Positions 26,785 to 34,606 of a DNA stretch of 64,000 nt are shown here, piece by piece. A model generated the notes under the pieces. That model was not told the DNA's origin. It ran no database searches and saw only the letters and a program-made list of their open reading frames with translations. The translations under genes were made by a program, and so were the position numbers. The DNA is from JBKEAJ01 sp047974415 (GTDB lineage: Bacteria; Bacteroidota; Bacteroidia; Bacteroidales; Prolixibacteraceae), in assembly GCA_047974415.1 (NCBI GenBank), contig JBKECH010000020.1:1-64000 (forward strand). The letters are read 5' to 3'. Positions within the stretch are counted from its first letter, which is position 1; every line of letters starts with the position of its first letter.

Positions 26785-29700
26785 TTAGAAATTCACCTTT
26801 AAATTAAATCCATAACTAGTGGTAGAAGGCAAAGAAAGATGTTCCAATCCATTTCCTACATTGCCACTACTGTACCCCGACTCTGGGTCAAAATGATCCA
26901 TGGCACGATAGAAGAAGAATAAATTTCTACCTACCAATGAAAGGCTTATGTTGTTAATTGGAGTGCTTGCAAACCACTTAGATGGCATTTTATATCCGAT
27001 TACTAGTTCTCGTAGGCGTACGTTCGTTGCATCTTGTATCCATTCAGCTCCAATTTCTTCGTTATAAAGATTGTACCAACGCATGGATGGGTCGATAGCT
27101 ACGGTGTTTGGTTTGCCATAGACTTCACTTATTCCTGACTCGACATATCCTCCAGTCCCAGCAATCCACTCTTCGCGTCCTTCGAGGGTTTCTGCCCCCG
27201 TTCCGAATAGTGCCATATAAGCCTTTCCCCACGAGTAGATATCGCCTCCCATTTGCATGTCTATTAAGAAGCTGAGGGACCAATTTTTGTACGAGAACTG
27301 ATTTGACAGTCCTCCAATCCAGTCTGGATTTATATTGCCCATAGCTTTATATTCGCCTGCTTGAGCGTATCCATCTTTATCTATCAATTTATTGCCAAAT
27401 GCATCACGCTTAAAATCTGTGGTATAAATTTCTCCATAAGGATGGTCAGGACGAGCCTGTATACTAACCCCGAAGTCTTCAGCAAGTTGCAAGAATTCCA
27501 TATCTCCATAAAGCTCAATAACTTCAGAATAATTTTTCGACCATGTTAAAATCACATCCCAACTAAAGCCACTTTCTGTGCTTACTGGCGTTCCATTGAC
27601 TTGAACCTCCATACCGTTATTTTTTATTTTGCCTGCATTCATCTTCCGTGTTGCATATCCTGTTGATGGCGCCAAGTCAACGTTCATAATTTGATTATCG
27701 GAGATGCTATTGTAGTAAGTAAAATCAAAAACCAAGCGATTATTTAGCAACACTAGGTTTGTTCCGATCTCATAGGAGTACGTTTCCTCTGGCTGTAGGT
27801 CTAAGTGAGGTAGCTGTCCGCCAATACCTGCCAATGGATAGTTGGTTTGAGTTTGAAGGATGCTATAATATTTTGAGATCTGATAAGGTCCGGTATCATT
27901 TCCCACTTTTGCATAAGAGGCACGTAATTTACCAGAGTTCAGCCAGTTTAAGTTAAGGTTGAAAGCCTCGGTAAATAAGAAGCTTAGGTTCTCAGAATGA
28001 TAAAAGTACGAGTTGTTTTTTAGAGGAAGAGTAGACGACCAATCGTTACGCGCTGTTACATCTAGATATAGGTAATTCTTATATGACAGATTTCCCAATC
28101 CATATATAGAATACACCTTCTTCTTAGACTGATATGCCCCAGTTCCAAAATATTGGTAATTAGAGACATTATACAGACCTGGCACCTTCATGCCACTGCC
28201 ACTCTGAGAAATACTGCTATACTCATTGTAGCGGTAGTTTCCTCCAACACTTAGACCAAAGGCAAAGTCATCTAATTTTTTACTGTAAGAACCAAGAAAA
28301 TCGGAGTTCCACTCCATCGAACTAGAGGCCCCGCTGTTCATAATTCCTTCACCAAGATTGCCGTCCGAGGACCTTCCTGGGTTCTCGTGAGATTCATACT
28401 TACTACTGACATTGTCTAAACCCGAACGAAGCATTAAATCAAAATTCTTAAACACATCCCATTTCATAGAAAACATTCCTTGGAATCTATCTTTTTTGTC
28501 GGCATTGTAAATATTGTCTAACACCCAATAAGGGTTTGAGAATGTATTATCTACTGTCCATTTATTGACCTCGCCTTTCTCATTTATTGTATTGTTTTCC
28601 AACGATTCTAAAGAGATATTGCGAGGTAGAATAGCAAGTGTTTGAATTATATTAGCTCCATCCTCTGCGAGAGCTGGACGGTTTTTCACATTCGAGCGTA
28701 TATAAGTTATTTTAGAATCAAACTCTATTTTCTCGCCAAGCTTTGAGAATCCACGCAAGTTGATAGTTTGCCTAGACAGATTATTGTTTGGCACAATACC
28801 TTTGGAATCTTGGTTGGTTAGGGAAGCTCGAAAGTTAGTTTTATCATTGCCTCCATCAAAAGCAACTGTATTGGTAAAACTGTTGCCCAAACGAAGAAAT
28901 TCTTTGTATGGATTGGCTTGTTTCGACATCACCTCCTCCTCTCCTAGCCAGTTAACTTTCGTTTGTCCGTTTATTTTTTCTCCGTAACTCCAAACCCAAG
29001 GATGGTCGTTTGCTGGGCGTTGTGGAGTCCCTGTCAACCCTGGATATTGTTCAAATGCGCCTTGTGTATAATCGTACTGAAAATCAGGCGTTACCATAGG
29101 AGTCTCTAGGCTTACTCCAGAAGACCAAGATATACCTATTCCTTTTCTATTCTTTCCTTTTTTTGTTGTTATCAGTATTACTCCATTTGCGCCACGCGAG
29201 CCGTATGCAGCTGCGGCCCCTGCTCCTTTCAGTACGCTCATTGACTCTATGTCTTCGGGGTTGAGGTCTGCCAGGGCATCGCCACTGTCCCTACCTCCCC
29301 AACGTCCTGCTCCACCATAACCTGCATCCATGGGAATACCATCAATAACAAACAAAGGGCGATTGTTACCTGTTATAGACGACACTCCTCGTAATACTAC
29401 CCTCGACGAGCCATCGACACCCGTAGGTGACTTGGTGATTTGTAATCCTGACACCTTTCCTGCCAGTGAGTTAATGGGGTTGTTTTCTTTAGCGTCGTTT
29501 ATTTCGTTGGCTCCAACTTGTGTAACAGAATATCCTAGAGAGTTTTTATCTCTTTCTATGTTCAATGCTGTAACCACCACCTCTCCAAGGGCTTGTACGT
29601 CCTCGCCTAACACTACATTCAGCACAGTTTTCCCTGCAACAGCTTGCTCTTGTGGCTGGAATCCGATAAACGAAAAAGTAAGTATTACATTATCATCATC

Positions 29701-30249
29701 AACTACAATGTTATATTTCCCATCGATGTCAGTAATAGCTCCTTTGCTAGTGCCTTTTATCGATACGACAGCGCCAGTAATTGGCTCTCCGGCCCCATCT
29801 GTCACTGTCCCACTAACATTTTTCTTTCCCTGTTCTTGTGTCGATTCTACAGGGATTTCAAGCATTGAGGGGGCTTTGGCACTCTTGTCTTTAAGGATTA
29901 CAACTTGACGGTCATAAATCTTGTAGGTGTTTTCTGTCCCCTTAAAAACTTGATCGAGGATTTGCTCAATGGTTTTATTCTCCATTTTTACACTTACCTT
30001 TCTGTCCAAATCTACGATAGCCTCGTCGTATAAGAGTATGAACTCGCTGTTTTCTTCAATCTTCTCAAAAACCTCTTTAACACTAGAGTTCAGAAGATTA
30101 ATAGTAAGCTTAGTTTGTTGGAAATAGGTATTTCCTGTGGCCGATACCGTCAGCCACGAGAGCAAAATAACTGCCAGAAATTTCATTTTTGGAAAACTCT
30201 TCCTTGTAAAATTTCCGTCACAAACGATTCCTTGTCCGTTTTTTTTCAT
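26785..30249 (-). CDS. SusC/RagA-family TonB-linked outer membrane protein with STN domain
   Basis: A 1154-residue TonB-dependent importer. Domains in order are a signal sequence (the hydrophobic part at about 22-40), an STN domain (about 45-125), a carboxypeptidase regulatory-like beta sandwich (about 143-220, VSGTVTDGAGEPITGAVVSI), the plug (about 225-350, with GVILITTKKGK) and a large beta-barrel ending in FNLKVNF with C-terminal Phe. The STN domain is characteristic of SusC proteins that signal to a FecR anti-sigma factor, and fecR is indeed next door. Substrate probably matches the GH5 enzyme downstream. Confidence 0.95.
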   Translation of the reverse strand: MKKNGQGIVCDGNFTRKSFPKMKFLAVILLSWLTVSATGNTYFQQTKLTINLLNSSVKEVFEKIEENSEFILLYDEAIVDLDRKVSVKMENKTIEQILDQVFKGTENTYKIYDRQVVILKDKSAKAPSMLEIPVESTQEQGKKNVSGTVTDGAGEPITGAVVSIKGTSKGAITDIDGKYNIVVDDDNVILTFSFIGFQPQEQAVAGKTVLNVVLGEDVQALGEVVVTALNIERDKNSLGYSVTQVGANEINDAKENNPINSLAGKVSGLQITKSPTGVDGSSRVVLRGVSSITGNNRPLFVIDGIPMDAGYGGAGRWGGRDSGDALADLNPEDIESMSVLKGAGAAAAYGSRGANGVILITTKKGKNRKGIGISWSSGVSLETPMVTPDFQYDYTQGAFEQYPGLTGTPQRPANDHPWVWSYGEKINGQTKVNWLGEEEVMSKQANPYKEFLRLGNSFTNTVAFDGGNDKTNFRASLTNQDSKGIVPNNNLSRQTINLRGFSKLGEKIEFDSKITYIRSNVKNRPALAEDGANIIQTLAILPRNISLESLENNTINEKGEVNKWTVDNTFSNPYWVLDNIYNADKKDRFQGMFSMKWDVFKNFDLMLRSGLDNVSSKYESHENPGRSSDGNLGEGIMNSGASSSMEWNSDFLGSYSKKLDDFAFGLSVGGNYRYNEYSSISQSGSGMKVPGLYNVSNYQYFGTGAYQSKKKVYSIYGLGNLSYKNYLYLDVTARNDWSSTLPLKNNSYFYHSENLSFLFTEAFNLNLNWLNSGKLRASYAKVGNDTGPYQISKYYSILQTQTNYPLAGIGGQLPHLDLQPEETYSYEIGTNLVLLNNRLVFDFTYYNSISDNQIMNVDLAPSTGYATRKMNAGKIKNNGMEVQVNGTPVSTESGFSWDVILTWSKNYSEVIELYGDMEFLQLAEDFGVSIQARPDHPYGEIYTTDFKRDAFGNKLIDKDGYAQAGEYKAMGNINPDWIGGLSNQFSYKNWSLSFLIDMQMGGDIYSWGKAYMALFGTGAETLEGREEWIAGTGGYVESGISEVYGKPNTVAIDPSMRWYNLYNEEIGAEWIQDATNVRLRELVIGYKMPSKWFASTPINNISLSLVGRNLFFFYRAMDHFDPESGYSSGNVGNGLEHLSLPSTTSYGFNLKVNF

Positions 30250-30291
30250 AATTTTACGGTGTTAGATTAATATAATTCTTTTTTTAACTAC

Positions 30292-30332
30292 GAGAATCGG
30301 CAAACCCGCCAGTTTGTCGATTCTCTTTTTTT
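30292..30332 (+). terminator. Strong terminator on the strand antisense to fecR-susC
   Basis: On the plus strand GAGAATCGGCAAAC pairs with GTTTGTCGATTCTC over 14 bp including one G-U, has a 6-base loop and is followed directly by seven T. On the minus strand the G-U becomes an A-C mismatch and no U-run follows. The structure is therefore built for a plus-strand transcript, although both flanking genes are on the minus strand. This points to a short antisense RNA over the 43-84-base susC leader and perhaps its start codon. The clearest promoter-like word, TAATTTTA at 30249-30256, is one base off the -7 consensus and lacks a good -33 partner. Confidence 0.7.
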
Positions 30333-30333
30333 A

Positions 30334-31563
30334 TCAACTTTTGTCGTCATTTTTACTGATTGTTATTTTGTCGTCTTCTACTTCATAACTAATTTGTGCC
30401 ACATCAGACAAGGCTTTGACCACGTCTTCCAAGGAGCTCTTTAGGTCAAGCTTTCCTGATATCTTCTTATCTGATTCCAAAACTCCTGGCGCAAACATGA
30501 AGCTAGCGTTATAGTAGCGCTCCAACTTTGAGAAGACCTCTCTCAGAGACTGCTTGCTAAACTGAAACCATCCTTCCGTCCATGCAATATAAATATCAGC
30601 ATCAGGCTCGTCGGCTAAAACGATACTTTCTGCACCTTTACTGAATGTTGCCTTCTGAAAGGGTTTCATTACGATACCTTTTTTGCCCAAAGAAAAAGTG
30701 GAGTTCTTGGAGAGCTCTACCTTGCCTTCAATCAATACGGTTTCAATATTATTATCTGCTGGGTAAGCCGACACATTAAAGTGCGTTCCCAAAACCTTCA
30801 CATCCAAATCATTGACACTCACAATAAAAGGAAGTCCAGTATTCTTAGTAACCTTAAAACAGGCTTCCCCTTCAAGAAAAACTTTGCGACTATTTCCAGA
30901 AAATTCAGCCGGAAATGCAAGTTTACTTCCTGCATTCAACCACACCTTTGTGCCATCGACCAGCAAAAGTTCCGAGCTTTTTCCATATGGGACAATGACC
31001 TCATTCATCTTAACCTCCTTATCATCTGAAGGGTCATTTTGCGACAGCTCGATTGTTTTCTCGTCATTTATTACAATTTCATTGTCATTATTAATGGCAA
31101 TGGTAGATTTGTTTTTTTCAAGCACATGCTCCTTGCCATCAGCTAGTAGCAACATAGCTTCGCCGTTGTTGCCTATCGAGTCAGAACTTGCAAATTGATA
31201 CTCCTGATTATTGTTCCCAAAGCGAATAAGGCTAAGTACGCCAACAGACATTATCAACACAAACGACGCTACAACTGCGAGTCTTCTATGTAATTTCACT
31301 ACGCGAGTTCTTTTTGCATACATCTGCTCAAATCGTTGGATATTATGCCAAATCCTGAAGACCTCATCCTCCGAAAGTCCATTTGTAGTATTATGCAATG
31401 TCAGAATAAGGCTTCGAGCTTCTTCTTCGGTCTTGCTCATTTCAGGATGCTCCGTTAGAAATTTCTTCCATGCAGTGTCGTTATCCTCATTCAGCACCCA
31501 CGCCACAAACAGCTCCTCGTCTAACAACTCCTCAACTGTATATTTTATATATTCAATCTTCAT
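30334..31563 (-). CDS. FecR-family anti-sigma factor
   Basis: A 409-residue inner-membrane signalling protein. The cytoplasmic N-terminus (about 1-90, AWVLNEDNDTAWKKFLTEHP) is the sigma-binding part; one membrane segment lies at about 95-114. The periplasmic FecR domain follows (about 200-300, VPYGKSSELLLVDGTKVWLN) and a DUF4974/STN-like end (about 330-405). In related loci FecR receives the signal from the SusC STN domain and releases an ECF sigma factor. No ECF sigma gene lies upstream: that site holds a MITE insertion and then a divergent oxidoreductase. Either the sigma factor is encoded elsewhere or it was lost. Confidence 0.92.
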   Translation of the reverse strand: MKIEYIKYTVEELLDEELFVAWVLNEDNDTAWKKFLTEHPEMSKTEEEARSLILTLHNTTNGLSEDEVFRIWHNIQRFEQMYAKRTRVVKLHRRLAVVASFVLIMSVGVLSLIRFGNNNQEYQFASSDSIGNNGEAMLLLADGKEHVLEKNKSTIAINNDNEIVINDEKTIELSQNDPSDDKEVKMNEVIVPYGKSSELLLVDGTKVWLNAGSKLAFPAEFSGNSRKVFLEGEACFKVTKNTGLPFIVSVNDLDVKVLGTHFNVSAYPADNNIETVLIEGKVELSKNSTFSLGKKGIVMKPFQKATFSKGAESIVLADEPDADIYIAWTEGWFQFSKQSLREVFSKLERYYNASFMFAPGVLESDKKISGKLDLKSSLEDVVKALSDVAQISYEVEDDKITISKNDDKS

Positions 31564-31964
31564 TTATTATATTTTACGGCTAATAGTTTACTCTGCATTT
31601 TGATTAAATGACTGATTATTTATCTCGCAAGCTTTTAAGCCTCCTATATAGAGTCTGTCTATAAAATCCAAATCTGCGTTACACTCACTTTGTGAATTAG
31701 TCATTTACACGAGTAAACTCCTAATTCACAAAGTTTCGCAAGCATTGATCTTTCTAGTTCAGACTCCCGACATTATGGACAGACACTATATATAGAAAGA
31801 CAGAGCATGATGTTTTGTGGACATAAAATTGATTATTTTTCGAGCTTGCTTAATATTTCTGTAATATATTATTTGCATAATATTTTGCGATCCGAAAATA
31901 TAATATTAACTTAGTGGCAATATTAATGAGAACCAAACAAGATTATAAATTAAAGATTTAGAAA
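31564..31964. other. Gene-free divergent region between fecR and the oxidoreductase gene
   Basis: Apart from the MITE copy at 31649-31789 no gene is seen in these 401 bases. The fecR start is preceded by CCGTAAAAT, a word that also precedes the susC start. No TAnnTTTG box with exact spacing was found in either direction; TATTATTTG at about 31868 has one base too many. Confidence 0.5.
31649..31789 (-). repeat. MITE-like element, complete copy with matched ends
   Basis: The ends GAGTCTGTCTATAAAATCC and CCGACATTATGGACAGACAC are imperfect inverted repeats. The flanks read CTCCTATATA on the left and TATATATAG on the right, so a short TA-rich target duplication is possible. The body matches the copies at 20304 (reverse orientation) and 54414. 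It occupies the place where an ECF sigma gene would be expected upstream of fecR. Confidence 0.8.
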
Positions 31965-33437
31965 ATGAGTAAACTTACACGTCGTGATTTTATGCGAAAC
32001 ACAGCCTTAGCAGGAGCAGGGCTAACAATTGTGCCATCAAGCGTAGTGTCTGGACTGGGTCATAAAGCCCCCAGCGACAAGTTGAACATCGCCGGAATAG
32101 GTGTTGGAGGAATGGGCGCCGCCAACCTAAAGCAACTTGAGTCTGAGAATATTGTGGCACTTTGTGATGTCGATTGGAAATATGCGGCAAAAACATTCGA
32201 CAGATATCCAAAAGCAAAAAGATTTATGGATTTCAGAAAAATGTACGATACCATCAGCAACGAAATAGATGCCGTTGTCATTGCTACTGCTGACCACACC
32301 CATTGTATATCTGCTGCCCATGCAATGACATTGGGCAAGCATGTATATGTTCAGAAGCCTCTTACCCATTCGGTGTATGAATCAAGATTGTTGACCAAAC
32401 TTGCAGCAAAGCATAAGGTTGCAACGTCAATGGGCAACCAAGGCTCGTCGGGAGACGGTGTTAGTCTTGTCTGCGAATGGATTGCGAATGGCGAGATAGG
32501 CGAAGTTACAAAGGTAGAGACTTTTACAGACCGTCCGATATGGCCTCAGGGGCTGAATACTCCCGAGTCATCAACTTACTATGACGTCTCTAAACTTAAT
32601 TGGGACTTGTTTGTAGGTCCAGCTAAAATGCGTCCTTTCAATGAGATATATCACCCTTGGAATTGGCGTGGCTGGTGGGATTATGGCACTGGAGCTCTTG
32701 GCGACATGGCATGCCACATCCTCCATCCTGTATTTGTCGGACTTGAATTAGGATATCCTTCGAAAGTGCAAGGGAGTTCGACGCTACTCCTCAACGACTG
32801 TGCCCCATCGGCACAACAAGTCAAGTTGATATTCCCAGAAAGGAAGCCTAGCAAGAACATGAAGATTAATCTTCCCGAAGTAGAGGTAACTTGGTCAGAT
32901 GGTGGCATCAAGCCTTTCCTTCCAGAAGGCTGGCCAAGTGGCAAAGATCCGAACAATGAAGGGGGATACGTTTGTTTCCACGGCACAAAAGACAAAATAA
33001 TCTGTGGATGTTATGGCAGAGAACCTTGGTTGATATCGGGCAAAACGCCGAAATCTCCAGAATTTAGAAGACGGATTAAAACCTCCCACGAAATGGATTG
33101 GGTAAGAGCTTGTAAGGAATCGGCTACCAACCGCACCGAAACAGCATCTCCATTCTCAGAGGCAGGTCCATTCAACGAAATGGTAGTTATGGGCGTTCTT
33201 GCTGTAAGACTTCAAGCCCTTAATAAAGAATTGGAATGGGACGGCGAGAACATGAAGTTCACAAATATATCCAGTAGCGAGGAAATAAAGACTTGCGTGA
33301 AAGACGGATTCCATATCACCGATGGAGATCCATCTTTTGACAAAACATGGACAAAACCAATATCCGCAACGGAATATGCAAACGAGCTTATCAAGCATAC
33401 TTACCGCCAAGGTTGGGAACTTCCTCCAATGCCATAA
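31965..33437 (+). CDS. Gfo/Idh/MocA-family oxidoreductase with Tat signal
   Basis: A 490-residue NAD(P)-dependent sugar oxidoreductase. The N-terminus MSKLTRRDFMRNTALAGAG is a twin-arginine signal (RR at 6-7), so the folded protein would be exported to the periplasm. The Rossmann motif is GIGVGGMGAANL, and the Gfo/Idh EKP motif appears as YVQKPLTHS, where Glu is replaced by Gln. The C-terminal domain includes YHPWNWRGWWDYGTGALGDM and DMACHILHP. The substrate is unknown; related proteins act on glycans or inositols. It has its own terminator. Confidence 0.87.
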   Translation: MSKLTRRDFMRNTALAGAGLTIVPSSVVSGLGHKAPSDKLNIAGIGVGGMGAANLKQLESENIVALCDVDWKYAAKTFDRYPKAKRFMDFRKMYDTISNEIDAVVIATADHTHCISAAHAMTLGKHVYVQKPLTHSVYESRLLTKLAAKHKVATSMGNQGSSGDGVSLVCEWIANGEIGEVTKVETFTDRPIWPQGLNTPESSTYYDVSKLNWDLFVGPAKMRPFNEIYHPWNWRGWWDYGTGALGDMACHILHPVFVGLELGYPSKVQGSSTLLLNDCAPSAQQVKLIFPERKPSKNMKINLPEVEVTWSDGGIKPFLPEGWPSGKDPNNEGGYVCFHGTKDKIICGCYGREPWLISGKTPKSPEFRRRIKTSHEMDWVRACKESATNRTETASPFSEAGPFNEMVVMGVLAVRLQALNKELEWDGENMKFTNISSSEEIKTCVKDGFHITDGDPSFDKTWTKPISATEYANELIKHTYRQGWELPPMP

Positions 33438-33462
33438 GAAATACTACCTTATCAAATACATC

Positions 33463-33491
33463 AAGCTCGGCAATATGCCGGGCTTTTTTTG
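33463..33491 (+). terminator. Rho-independent terminator after the oxidoreductase gene
   Basis: AAGCTCGGC pairs with GCCGGGCTT (one G-U) around a 5-base loop, and the 3' arm runs into seven T. It lies 26 bases past the stop. Confidence 0.85.
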
Positions 33492-33671
33492 GTAGTGCTG
33501 ATGCGCTTGTCTATGATACATATAAATTTCCAATGAGCAAGGATGCATAAAGAACAAAACTGTATACTATCTTCGCACATGAAAACGAGCCATGAGAACC
33601 ATGCCTCGCACACACGAGCATGATTATATTGGCAAGATACATCTGACAATTAAAAAACAAAATATAAACAG

Positions 33672-33795
33672 ATGAAACCTTCATGCAGTAGGCAGGAAGC
33701 TATAAGCCTAACTACACACAGGAGGATGATTAATAAACCAGCAAAAACCTAAAGCCTATGGCTTACAGCTTATTGCATAAATATAAACGGATGAA
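33672..33795 (+). repeat. R2 intergenic repeat, copy 3
   Basis: It starts ATGAAACCTTCATGCAGTAG and includes CCTAACTACACACAGGAG, AAAGCCTATGGCTTACAGC and TTATTGCATAAATATAAACG, nearly identical in order to 12201-12319. It lies 28 bases upstream of the flavodoxin ATG, in the same orientation as its other gene-proximal copies. The segment from the oxidoreductase terminator to this copy (33492-33671) shows no gene. Confidence 0.75.
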
Positions 33796-33822
33796 TTATT
33801 ACAAATATTAAATTGATACAAG

Positions 33823-34329
33823 ATGAAGAAAATAGGTCTTTTCTACGGTAGCGACACTGGAAACACTGAAGGCGTTGCTAAACAAATTGCGAGCCTACTG
33901 GGCAACAACAACGTTGATGTAATAGACGTTTCAAAATCCGAAACATCTGATTTTGAACAATACGACAGGCTCATACTAGGAACATCAACAACAGGAATTG
34001 GCGATCTACAAGATGATTGGGACTCGGCAGTGGCTAAACTTAAAGAGGCAAATCTCGACGGGAAGCTTGTTGCCTTATTCGGGCTTGGAGATGCCGAAAC
34101 ATATCCCGACACCTTCGTAGACAGCATGGGACACCTATACGAAGCAATAAAAAATAAGGGTTGCAAAATAATAGGAGCAGTCCCTACTGACGGCTACGAA
34201 TACGACGATTCTATTGCTGTAATTGAAGGACAGTTTGTTGGCTTGGCAATAGACGAAGACAACGAAGAAGATAAAACAGAGGAAAGGATTGGTAATTGGA
34301 TCAATTCAATAAAAAAAGACCTTGTCTAG
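33823..34329 (+). CDS. fldA: Flavodoxin
   Basis: A 168-residue long-chain flavodoxin, a one-electron carrier. The FMN phosphate loop is YGSDTGNTEGVAKQI, with the isoalloxazine loops at GTSTTGIGDLQDDWD and GLGDAETYPDTFVDSMG. The C-terminus INSIKKDLV ends in a TAG that is also the first three bases of a MITE terminal repeat, so the last residues may have been changed by insertion. Confidence 0.95.
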   Translation: MKKIGLFYGSDTGNTEGVAKQIASLLGNNNVDVIDVSKSETSDFEQYDRLILGTSTTGIGDLQDDWDSAVAKLKEANLDGKLVALFGLGDAETYPDTFVDSMGHLYEAIKNKGCKIIGAVPTDGYEYDDSIAVIEGQFVGLAIDEDNEEDKTEERIGNWINSIKKDLV

Positions 34330-34360
34330 AGTCTGTCAATAAAGTCCGAACTGCGTTAAT
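34327..34360 (+). repeat. MITE-like end remnant overlapping the fldA stop
   Basis: TAGAGTCTGTCAATAAAGTC followed by CGAACTGCGTTA matches the left 33 bases of the copy at 31649. The rest is missing. The stop codon TAG of fldA is part of it. Confidence 0.7.
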
Positions 34361-34385
34361 ATTTTTGGATTTCAATCATTACCTT

Positions 34386-34418
34386 AAGGCTCATCTGCTC
34401 CCTATTAAGATGAGCCTT
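34386..34418 (+). terminator. Terminator after fldA
   Basis: An 11-bp perfect stem AAGGCTCATCT/AGATGAGCCTT with an 11-base loop is followed by TCTC. It lies 57 bases past the fldA stop, beyond the MITE fragment. The U-tail is weak. Confidence 0.65.
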
Positions 34419-34446
34419 TCTCATGTATAATATTTCCTGAATATCT

Positions 34447-34510
34447 TAAACCCGAATATGCATTAGCTCACCTGCTACATGCTATAATCCATATAATCTG
34501 GGTTAAAAAC
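34447..34510 (-). repeat. R3 intergenic repeat, partial copy
   Basis: On the minus strand it reads AGCATGTAGCAGGTGAGCTA then ATGCATATTCGGGTTTAAG. The 16-base core GTGAGCTAATGCATAT is identical to the copy ending at 45360. Confidence 0.65.
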
Positions 34511-34606
34511 TTCTCATACCCTAGTTACCTCCAACTGACAGCACAAAAGGAGCAAAGAAATCATATATTGTTTCTTTATCGAACGATCACATCAAATGCC
34601 AAGGTC

